Origin: Auanema rhodensis
Lineage: Eukaryota; Nematoda; Chromadorea; Rhabditida; Rhabditidae
DNA length: 64,000 nt
Direction of reading: 5' to 3'
Assembly (NCBI GenBank): GCA_964057225.1
Contig: OZ059896.1
Coordinates: 6,262,001 to 6,326,000 of the forward strand
In this document: one piece after another, positions 16,212-25,924 of the stretch
How positions within the stretch are numbered: position 1 is the stretch's first letter
Layout: every line of letters begins with the position of its first letter
The notes under the pieces: model-generated
Database searches by the model: none
What the model saw: only the letters and a program-made list of their open reading frames with translations
Told to the model about the DNA's origin: nothing
Position numbers and translations under genes: made by a program

Positions 16212-17939
16212 CTCATATACATAATTCAGAAAACAAATAGATGTTTAATAATGAGTAGATACTATATCAGTAAGATCTAGGAATAGGAATAAGTAGATTT
16301 TCAGGAGCTTTAACAATAACAAAGCGAAAACAAATTTAATAGATTTCTACAATTGAATATAGAATTCTTTCCTGCGAATATAACTAGGTGCTCCTGAGAT
16401 CGTCTATTAATCTCAAACCTATGTTGGAATATGAACCTTCCTTGGCCTGCTTGCCCGTGTTGTTGCAGACCGGTGACCGTTTTTTGGGACTTTGGAAGGC
16501 GTGGCTAAACAGCATTCCTAGCTCCGCCTCTTACCGGACGACCGGCCTAGATCTCCAACAACGGTCTCGTAATCATGAAAGATTGCCAGCGGCAATGTGC
16601 TCAAAAACCGGACAACGATGTACGTGTAATCCGCTATTTCACTCTCCCTCTTTCTTTTGCTTTGGCTGCGTCTATGTCTGTCTCTTTCTCTTCATTGATA
16701 TAACTTATTCTCTCATGCTCCTTTTTTAAAAAGACACAAAGCTCTGGTTCTAATCATTTTTTTCCGGTTTTTCTGGAGGAGTTTTCATTTGTGAAGGTTC
16801 TTAACCTTTAAACTCAAACTATTTGACTAAAACTGGTTGAAAAAAATAGAAAAAGTGCTAGAATTTCGTTTTAAATAGAAGGGCTGAAACCCACTTGAGA
16901 TTCAAATGACGTTATCATACATTCGGTGTAGCTGGAGCACTTGAATACTTAGATGGCTGATCATTGGTCAGCATGAAGACGAATGAAAGAGTAAGAGACT
17001 CCTGTTTCAACAACATAATATTTGAAACATAATATTCTTATTTATCATAACTTAATATATCTTAATGTAATCAAATTCACTTTTATATTGTCTATAATTT
17101 CAGATATACAATGTACAAAATACAGGCTATCCTAGACAAAAACATTCCTGACTTGCTAGAAAAGTAAATCAAGTCTAATTATATATAGAGAACGCCGCTT
17201 TTTTTGCAATTAAGGTGTCATATCTAACCAAGCTAAGCTGAAGCAAAAACACGGTCGGACCCTCAGGAACCAGCAACGAAAAATAGTGTGGACACTCTCC
17301 GCTATTTAAGACATTTATCTAAGAAAACGATAGAAGGCGACTCATCCTTGTCAAACAAATACCTGAAAAACGTTGCCGACAGAGCAATTTGGTCATCTCC
17401 CGAAACTTGAAACCGGCAACTAGACCGGTTGACGATTCAGCGCCATACAGGGTGCTGCGAGAGCAAGAGCAGACTGTCCCTGAGAAGCATGCTTCATTCC
17501 CTTTCAATTTTACAATTATTTCTTTTGTTCTTATTCAGCTTTTAAAAGTGGAGTGAATAATAGAAAAAACGATAGTAGGTAGAAACAAAGAACGAACAAA
17601 AATATCGAATAGCAGAGCCAAAGGGAATTCATTATTGGAGCACATCTCCCTTGTTTTAATCAACAGGATAAAAAATATTTTTAATATAGTGAAAACGATA
17701 TACAACCAAAACTTGCACTAAACTTTTTCAGAATTTCAAAAACTATTTGTCTACAAGAAAGTGTTTTAAATACTTGTCTACAATACGTATTTAAGCCGCG
17801 TATATGTTTTTTATCAGACGATCAAATATTTTAAAGATTTAACATTTTTAGAAAAGAATACCCTTCGAAACTTGGAAATTTTCAGCAGAGGTAGTAAACC
17901 ATTACTGTTTGGAAGTCATATAATTAAAGTTTAGTCAAA
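16212..17939. promoter_or_regulatory. Divergent region between the astacin and SEC13
   Basis: This 1.7-kb region has two GC-richer patches, 16430-16640 and 17380-17490, in otherwise AT-rich DNA. Both contain ACCGG motifs: 16469 ACCGGT, 16533, 16541 and 16607 ACCGG, 17412 ACCGG, 17424 ACCGGTT. An open frame at 16388-16729 has no recognisable product. Confidence 0.4.
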
Positions 17940-19268
17940 ATGGTGAGCTAAAATTATTCATTCAAACATGTTCCAACTGTTCAGGCAACCTTATCGTGCA
18001 AGATTGATACAGCTCATAGGGATATTATTGTAAGTTCATTTTCTACACTTTTTAATTTATATATTTTATTATTATCTCTAGCATGATGCTCAAATGAACT
18101 TTTACGGCAATCGTTTGGCTACTTGCTCCAGTGATAGAGTTATCAAAGTTTTTGAAGTATGCATACACATATTGAGACATGGGCAACTATTAAACATAGG
18201 TTAAATCTAACGGACAAACTTTTCCTCAAGCTGAACTAACTGGTCATACCGGTCCTGTTTGGCAATTATCTTGGGCTCACCCTAAGTTTGGAGGCATTTT
18301 GGCATCAGCTGGATATGATAAGTAACCTGAAGAAGCATAAAATCTGCTTCATTGAACTTGAATCTTCCAGGAAGGTTATTATCTGGACAGAGGCATCATT
18401 CGGACGTTATCAAAAATCATTCGAATGGACTGGTCACGAAGTTGTTAAAATAGTTAATTTTTTATGATATTCATAAATATTCTAGACAAGTGTAAACAGT
18501 GTTAGTTTTGCTCCTTATAAACTAGGACTTATTTTGGCTAGTGCTTCATCTGATTCATCAATCGGTGTTCTTACTTTTAACCAAACTACTTCACAGTGGA
18601 ATGATTTCAAAATTTTGAAAGCACATGAACAGGTAGCTAGTTTTTTATTTATTTTAAGTATAATATTAAAGGGTGTTAATTCTGTGTCTTGGGCTCCTGC
18701 TCTTCACTCTTCTCCACACAGTACCGCTGATCAACCTCTTCCTAAAAGATTTGTTAGTTGTGGAAATGATAAATTACTGAAGATTTGGAGGTTTCTAATA
18801 ATTTTTTTTGTAAAATAATATCCCATTTCAAGAGAAGAAGATGGAGAATGGAAATGCGAAAAAACTTTAGAAGCTCATAGTGATTTTGTTAAAGACGTTG
18901 CTTGGTGTCCTGTTGCTAACAATACCACTCATACTATTGTTAGCTGCGGACAGGTAACAGTTTTAAAAAGGTTTCTAGAGCTAGCTACTATTCTCTCTAG
19001 GATCGCAATATTTACTTATGGCGTTGTGCTGATATTTCTCAGGGAGATTGGACACCAAAACTAATTGAAAAAGCTGAAGGTGCCTTGTGGCATGTTAGTT
19101 GGTCCCTCTGTGGAACAATGCTTTCCGTTAGTGGAGAAGATAATAAGGTTAGTTCTTTTTGGCAATATCGTCTTATCAGTGATTTTTTAGGTTGTATTAT
19201 GGAAAGAGAATTTACAAGGTCAATGGATGCGAATTGAAGAAGAACAAGAAAAAAAAACTAGAAACTAA
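17940..19268 (+). CDS. sec13: SEC13 (COPII coat / Nup107-160 nucleoporin beta-propeller)
   Basis: SEC13 is a WD-repeat protein shared by the COPII vesicle coat and the nuclear pore Y-complex. The first exon is only the ATG (17940-17942), followed at once by GTGAGC. The next exon begins GCAACC, giving [16 protein letters not shown]. The WD blades follow in order: [35 protein letters not shown] with [18 protein letters not shown] then [34 protein letters not shown] with [29 protein letters not shown] with DRNIYLWR, and [23 protein letters not shown]. It ends with [19 protein letters not shown] (TAA 19266-19268), all as in SEC13. Spliced length is about 310 residues, the family norm. TTTAG lies five bases before the ATG. 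It converges with cyclin-Q, with 142 bp between the stop codons. The C. elegans name is npp-20. Confidence 0.95.
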
Positions 19269-19410
19269 AACTGCTCGATCAGTGCAGTTTCAGTCGATGT
19301 TTCGGTTGTTAATTTGGTTGTACTCCACAAATCCATGGGAAGGTTATGTCATTTTTTCTTACTTTGTTTCAAAGGTGTGAGATCATAATTTATTCAAACA
19401 CTAAATCCTA

Positions 19411-20301
19411 TTAAACGTTTTTCTTATATACTTCACTCATAATCTTGTTCTCTAATCGTTGCAATTTACCACTCGTCATTGTTTTATGAAGAACTTCGTA
19501 CCAGTCTCTAAATTATTTCGATTTAACAAGTAGAAAAAAAAAACAACCTGCAAAAAGGAACATCAAGCTGCTTGAGTTGAAGAGTTATATTAATGCAAGC
19601 AATAGCTAATGATTCGGCGGATGTGTTCAAAACAATATCAGGGACAATGTAGATGTCTCTACATATAGCAGTTGCTGTTTGAGCTATTTGTTGATTTTCA
19701 AATTGATCGGGCATCCAACTTCTCAATTGATCCAAAAAAACAGCAAGAACCTAAAAAATATGAGTGTAAACTCAACAATAATTATGTCTTACTTTGAACG
19801 GATGTTCAAATTCCAAATGGAAGTTCAATTCTCTGAGCAATACGAATTCCAGGCGAGCAATACCTTGTCTTATATTCCATTGTAGGCTTCCAACTGACAT
19901 TCGGTCTTTGTCAAGATGAAGAATTCTGAAAGGAAAATAGATTATTCAAATGAGTGGTTCTATGAGATGAAACCTGTACGTAGCATTTACAATATCCCTA
20001 ATACCAATAGTATTATCTTCTTCATATTTAGTGGCTAACATTAAAGCAGCGGCAGCTAAGGTCTAACATTTTCAAAAAGTGTTTATATAAAATCTATAAC
20101 TGACATAATTACAAGCAGTTTCCATAATCGATCGATCATACAGCCTATGCATTATGATTATAGCAGTACATATTGTTCTATTTTGAGCCTCTAATCGGGC
20201 GCCTAAACGATATTTTTCATAAATAACTTCATAAGATGGTTACCTGCTCTTATTATGAATTCATTAATAGTTCTGGATTCTAACTTCGTTACAGTGGACA
20301 T
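19411..20301 (-). CDS. ccnq: Cyclin-Q (CCNQ/FAM58A), predicted CDK10 partner
   Basis: The start at 20301 gives MSTVTKLESRTINEFIIRAG. Further exons supply RLGARLEAQNRTICTAIIIM with HRLYDRSIMETA, then LAAAALMLATKYEEDNTIGIRDIVNATYR (first cyclin fold), FVLLRELNFHLEFEHPFK, DQLRSWMPDQF and SLAIACINITLQLKQLDVPF (second fold), and a tail WYEVLHKTM ending in YKKNV (TAA 19411-19413). The signature KYEE...R..DIVN, the FEHPFK motif and the WYEVLHK tail correspond to KVEE...R..DIIN, FQHPHK and WWQVFND in human cyclin-Q. Length is about 230 residues against 248 in human. The known partner is CDK10, and the complex phosphorylates ETS2 in vertebrates. The ATG lies five bases after TATTCTAG and 166 bp after the TBCE stop, which fits a downstream operon gene. 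Confidence 0.87.
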
Positions 20302-20467
20302 AATAACTAGAATATTTAGAGAATAGGGATTAGCATTAAAGCATAGAATATGTATATATGAGCTAGTTGAGTAAAACATACTGTACAAAAAAAGAAGAAG
20401 TATGATTGAGAAAAGGTTTATACACAATACACAGAATCGATATTATTATATAAATTATTGTAAAACA

Positions 20468-22342
20468 CTATAAACTAATTAACCGTAATATATCTGTTGG
20501 TTCTGGTGAATAAAACCCGAGAGGTCTCATTGGATTATCTAATGGTACTCTATATTCCTTTCTATCTAGTTCAAGCTGAGTATTAAGAGGATCTACAGAA
20601 AATTGTTTACTGAGCTGAAAAGAATGTGTAAGCAGAAATGATAAAATATAAAAAAGTTACTAAATCTATTAAACGATGTATTGTAATAGTCAGAGGTAAC
20701 TTCTTTTCAAGGCTCCTGTCCTCGAACATTATCGTAATTTTTACAATATCCAGACATTTTCTTAAACCTTCAACAGCCGGTGGTCCATGAACCTACATTA
20801 CGGATAATTATGCTTACGAGATGTACTTACCTTTATTAAACGATCAACATCATTTTTATGGGCAAGAAGACTTTCAGGAGGCAAACTGAAGTACTTGCCT
20901 AAGAATCTGATTTCTGCCGACCGTCTTTCGATAGGGCTAATATCAAACCGATTTAAATCTAGCAACCCTGATAGTTTAGCAATAATAACCTTAATAATAC
21001 AGATATAAGGAATATAAATGAGAGAGCTACCTCATGTACAGCAATTCCAGGAACACTTGTAAAGTTTTTACTATCTATGTACAAAACTGATAATTTAGGA
21101 AGATATTGCAAATTTTGAATGGATTCCCACTGAAATATTGATAAAATGTAAATGAAAACTGATAAAAACTAACATTAACAATATTGTTTTCCTTGATACT
21201 CAAGTTTGCCAACACCGGAAAACGACAATTTTCCGATAATTCAACTTTCTCAATTAAACAATTCGTAAGACTAAGCTTACTCAGATTAGGAAAAACACCC
21301 TTTAAATTACTAAAACATTTAAGAGGATTCCCTTCTAGATCTAAATAAGTTAGTCGTTCTGACACACATGCATGAAGCGTCACAGAGGTCAAATTATTAC
21401 GCAGAGCATGAAGATGGGTTATAGAACTAAGATAGGCTAAAATATTGGAGATCTAAAAAAAGAATATAAAAGAAGAAAGTAATTAAGCAAACCGTTTCAT
21501 CTGATATTTCACATTCACTCAAGACCAGATTGACTAAAGCACTCGATACGGGCCAGGTGGTCCCGTTAAACCCAAGAAGTTGATCCATCCGATTTCTCCT
21601 GTATTTCTATACATCAATTATACCATTATAGTTAAATAAACCTTAATACAAGTTCAGTGAGCGAAGGAAAAAAAGATAATATTTCTTTAATATCTTCCCA
21701 CTTATGCAACAAATTACCATACAAGTTTAACTCCCTAGAAATGATTGCTATGTTTGAATGCAGCAGAGTAAATAATTTTTTTCAATCTCATACCTACACA
21801 ATTGGAATGTCTGAGTTCCAGGTGGAGGAGGCCGGCTAACACTTTGATCATCCAAAACAATATTTATCAACGAAAAAATATCACTAAAACTTATGTTGCA
21901 GTATTATATTCAGTGTTATTACCTTTGTTTTTCAGAGGTTTTTTTCATACCAACTAATTCGACAACTCTTGTTGAAAACATTTCACTATTATCATCAATG
22001 CTCGCTTTATATCTAATGATCAGAAATAGTAAAAGTGGAGTGCAGCTTTATTTTACCTTTTACTTATAGCTGTTAAAAGATCATCACCAAAATTAATTGT
22101 TGATGAGCGAACAAAAGAACCATTTTTTGGAAAGCTACAATAGCACAGATGTGATAAATATGAATTACTTCAAACCTTGTTGTGAAATATGTTTTTCCCT
22201 TGACTGTTCCATTATGCTTTCCACCTTCGGGATCATCCCATTCGATGCCAACCCATTCGTTCTCAAACCCTTCTACTGCTCCTATGTAACGAATGGTTCC
22301 CGTTCGTGAACCACACACAGTAACTCTTGCTCCAACTTCCAT
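20468..22342 (-). CDS. tbce-1: Tubulin-folding cofactor E (TBCE): CAP-Gly, leucine-rich repeats, ubiquitin-like domain
   Basis: TBCE binds alpha-tubulin during assembly of the alpha/beta dimer in the cytoplasm. The ATG at 22342 directly follows TTCAG. Residues 1-60 form a CAP-Gly domain with GSRTGTIRYIGAVEGF, WVGIEWDDPEGGKHNG and GKTYF; the GKHNG motif is the tubulin EEY/F-binding loop. The middle exons (about 21980-20900) carry leucine-rich repeats such as LTYLDLEGNPLKCF and LSKLSLTNCLIEKV. The C-terminal exons encode the ubiquitin-like region, ending in LGFYSPEPTDILRLISL with TAG at 20468-20470. Domain order and a length of about 470 residues match the family. It is the third gene of a same-strand cluster: 473 bp below SLC41 and 166 bp above cyclin-Q. 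Confidence 0.92.
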
Positions 22343-22815
22343 CTGAATTCAGTTTCATAAACGTATTTAATTGTTTCAGGTATTCAGCAAGTATCAACTG
22401 TACTACTTCATATGATAATTCAATTAACAAAAAAAAACCTTTAAACCCTTTTATACACACATCTATTATACACTGTAATTTCTACAAATTGTTATTTCCT
22501 CAGATATAAATTATGAAGACTAGAAGGTATTATGAATATGATTAGAAATATTAAAATTCAATATAAAAATTCAATCTTAGAATATAATGGATTAAAATAA
22601 AGAACTAATGTTTTTGACGCTATTATGAATATAAAACTGCATTATGAATTGCACACTATAAAAAAAAATTGCGATAAACCCGATAGACCAAGTGAAATAC
22701 TGGTTAAATGATATGAATTTAAAAATTAGAAGAAAAACTAAAATATGAAATATGGAGCTATATATGAAAATACTCCACTTTGGTATAAATAATTAAACTT
22801 TACATGCATCGTAAA
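22343..22815. other. Spacer between the SLC41 transporter and TBCE
   Basis: This is 473 bp of very AT-rich sequence with no coding signal. It is the longest gap in the four-gene minus-strand cluster. A splice-acceptor-like ATTCAG abuts the TBCE start codon. Confidence 0.4.
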
Positions 22816-24668
22816 TTAGGTAGCTATAATTTCCTTAGCATCCACTCCACTCAAGACTAAAAATACAAAAAACAGTAGCATGGTCCCGATAAGATCACCT
22901 AAAGCTGTTAAATAAGGTATAGCAGCATTATCAGGATCAATAGAATTTCGCCACATATATGGAACGATGTATTGACAAACATATAAAATAATGACAACCT
23001 GAAAAAAATACTTCAAGAATATTTCTTAAAAAAACACAAACTTGAGTTAAGGCGGCACACAAGTAAAAACTTGTGAACAGTGCACCATGAGGTGGTACGC
23101 CAGATCCAACATGAAGTAAGCGTATAAACCAATTAAAAACTATATGACCTGGCACAACTAAGAAGAGTAGCACTCTAGCAGATCTCGAATCCCAATCTTA
23201 AAAAAAAAACTTAAAAGAGCCGTAGGAAAAAAAAACCTTTGCTAAAAAATGCACGTGATATACTAGTAAAACGAGAGACAGTCCATTCATTTGGTAAAGA
23301 TCCAGGAGCTCCTGACTGGTGGAAAAACGTTGAAAGTCTACTAGCTTGAACAGCAGCCAAATTTCCGCCCACTCCTGAATACAAGAGTTTACAAAAAAAC
23401 ATCAACAGAATATACCATTAATGACAGGCTGGAAAATAGCAATAGAAGGAAATTGACGAATAGCATTCTCAAGAATAAATCCTCCTCCACTACTAATCAG
23501 CATTGAGAAGATTACAGGAGACCATCCACTGTTTAAAACCTGTGTGTTGCATGCAGCGAATGAGAGATGGACTATAAACTTACTTCAGTGGTACCCGGAT
23601 CTGTTAACGCAACTTTAGCCCATACTGGAGTTAATAAAACAAATAAAAGAATTATGCTGACGTTTAGCCAAGATTCAGTCTCGTGAGCTTTTAAAAACAG
23701 TGTTCCATACATCGATAGTACACCGAGGGTAGTTAGATCGCCTAAGAATAACATGTTAAACTAGATGTAATAAAATAATTAAATTACCAAAAGAAGCAGC
23801 TATAGGAGTAGCAACATTATCGGGGTTTATATTGTAAGAACGTGAACATAGAACGATACCAGACATTAACAAACTAAGAATCAGAGAGGCACTACACGCT
23901 GTTGCCAACGAGGAAGCACACAAGAGAGCGGCATGTGCCCAATCGAGCTGTAGATACATATTTAAAACAAAGGAGTCTAATATGATAGTTCCAACCTCTC
24001 CTCTCGGTATCCATGCAAAAGCAATAGCTATTGCAGATGCTAAAAAAGCTACTACGGCAGCTTGAACTTGAATAAGAGCTAAGTTGGCAGTGATAACAGA
24101 TTTTCGTTGTAATGGGGAATCCAAATATCCAAGATTAGACTTCAAAATATATAATAGACTATGAAAAATTGTTTAATTTACCATGGTTGATAATCTGCTA
24201 GCAAAGGTCATCTCCAAATTACCCTTCAATCCCAATAATGCAGGAACAAGAATAAATATTTCCGGAACTTCTTTGTATAATCGCCAATTTTGTACCATAT
24301 CCAATACAACACCAGCCAACACCATTCCTATTCCGGCAATTGCAAATGGAAAGACAACCTTAGAAATTTTAAAGGTAAAGTTTCACAAATAATGCCACCT
24401 GAATGAAAAGAACATAACTGTTCTCTACTGGAGCAACAGAAATATCAACCAAATCATTATCGGGTAGTCTTCGGGAAGCCATTTTAAGAACAGCATTTTC
24501 TCCACTAAATGACTCAGTAAAATACTAATTTTAAAAAAAAGGAAACATTGTTATTCCTGTTGTATTTGAATCGTCAGGTACGCAAGCTGTCATTTTACTA
24601 AGCTGTTCTATTCCTTGTTGTATAGTTTCTTCTGCATCATTATTCGAGTCGCCCCCAGAACTCAGCAT
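22816..24668 (-). CDS. SLC41/MgtE-type magnesium transporter
   Basis: This is an integral membrane protein of the SLC41A family, homologous to bacterial MgtE, expected to move Mg2+ or related divalent cations. It has the duplicated MgtE core. The first half contains [34 protein letters not shown] and the signature [19 protein letters not shown]; the second contains [20 protein letters not shown] and the paired signature [19 protein letters not shown]. The two P-D-N...P...GD motifs line the ion path in this family. About ten hydrophobic segments are visible. The start at 24668 ([11 protein letters not shown]) directly follows TTTAG; the N-terminal ~70 residues are polar and cytosolic in appearance. 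The stop is TAA at 22816-22818 after AKEIIAT. From memory it matches K07H8.2, which lies between the NAA10 and TBCE genes in C. elegans too. Confidence 0.92.
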
Positions 24669-24880
24669 CTAAACATTGATTGCTGTTATGAATGCAGCCA
24701 ACAAAACAAATAATGAATTGATACTAAACAAATCAAGCTGATAAATTGAAACGTAAATTAAAAATTTATTAAAATATTCGAAATTCGACATTCCAAATTT
24801 TCAGGTGGAAATAAAAATTGACTATAAAACAAGCAAACAACAGAGAATCTTGCGGCTATGAGACCTTAGGTTCAACAATT

Positions 24881-25567
24881 TCATTGTCTATTCTTTTTCT
24901 TTTCTTCGTTACTTTTAGAATTGAAAAAGGACTCCTTGTCGGCTGGTTCAATATTGTTTTCCTTTGCAAATTGAATCAAACATCGTTTCATAGCAAAAGC
25001 ATCTTCGCCATCAGCATAGTATCTGAAGTACATATTTTTCAGTATAATGTAAATTAATACGATACTTGGATTCCACATCGCTAACAGAGAATCTTAGTGA
25101 ATTCTGATATAGGTTAAGAGCCGCGCGATTACTAACGCGTACATGCAAAGACACATATCTCGCATTGAATGTTTCAACCATAGCTCTAGCAGTTTGATCC
25201 ATCAATTTTTGTGCTAATCCTATAATTATAATTTTTATGTTTATCATTGTATATATTTTTGCATTCACCTAATCTTCTATAAGAGCGTTTTACAGCCAAA
25301 GATGTAATGTGACCATGAGGCTCTTCTTCTGGATCTTCCTCCATTTTGGCCAGAACATATCCAACAATGTTGCCCTAGAAGGATGTTTTGCAAACAAAAT
25401 AATGAAAAGGAAAGAAACACCTTATGGTCTTCTGCAACATAAGTCAATTGTGGCCAAGACAAGGCATGATAGAAATAATATTTCATTTGATAGTTTTCAG
25501 GGAGACACATGAGGTTCGCATGTTGAATATTCATTAAGTCTTCAGGTCTAGCACAACGTATGTTCAT
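24881..25567 (-). CDS. naa10: N-alpha-acetyltransferase 10 (NatA catalytic subunit, ARD1/DAF-31)
   Basis: This is the catalytic GNAT subunit of the NatA complex, which acetylates N-termini at the ribosome with NAA15. The protein starts [19 protein letters not shown] at 25567, nearly identical to human NAA10. It continues with [39 protein letters not shown], the acetyl-CoA loop RRLGLAQKLM (the R/QxxGxG/A motif), [20 protein letters not shown] and [15 protein letters not shown] short divergent lysine-rich tail ends at TGA 24881-24883, giving about 180 residues against 235 in human; the missing part is the disordered tail. CATTCAG lies nine bases before the ATG. It is the first gene of the putative operon and is divergent from the nucleolin-like gene. 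Confidence 0.97.
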
Positions 25568-25924
25568 CTTGATTTCTGAATGTATACTCGAATTGTCCCA
25601 TCAATTAAAAAATAGTTAAGCCATACATAAACTTAGAAAAGTTAAAATCTACAGCTTTAGTTGTAAATTGGCGTTGGAAGCAAAATACATGTTCCCACCT
25701 TTCTTTAACTGCTTGGCAGCCCATTTCCCGTAGTAGTTATTCCTGGAAAGGTCACTCAAGCAGACCTAAAAATTTGAATTTGATATTATTATATTTTGGG
25801 TTGTTACTTATTATGCTTATATTTCTCGATTTTTACTAAATTATGCTAATTGGAATATTTTTATTAAACGAAAAATGATGCATTAAGTAGTAAAATTTGT
25901 TTGAATTTCAGTATTTAATCAAAT
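25568..25924. promoter_or_regulatory. Divergent promoter region of NAA10 and the nucleolin-like gene
   Basis: There are 357 bp between opposite-facing start codons. A GC-richer block at 25660-25770 stands out from AT-rich flanks and is the best candidate for the shared promoter core. TTTCAG at the right-hand side, 13 bases before the nucleolin ATG, looks like a trans-splice acceptor. Confidence 0.45.

Noticed and set aside
16395-16402. TGAGATCG, the miR-58 family seed
   Set aside because: Only a 6-bp stem can form with a nearby ATCTCA; no microRNA-sized hairpin.
16388-16729. 113-codon open frame on the plus strand
   Set aside because: It follows the GC-rich patch; no recognisable domain or splice structure. 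More likely regulatory sequence.
17477-17485. TCCCTGAGA, the lin-4/miR-237 family seed
   Set aside because: The flanks do not fold into a precursor; no complementary arm lies within 70 nt on either side.
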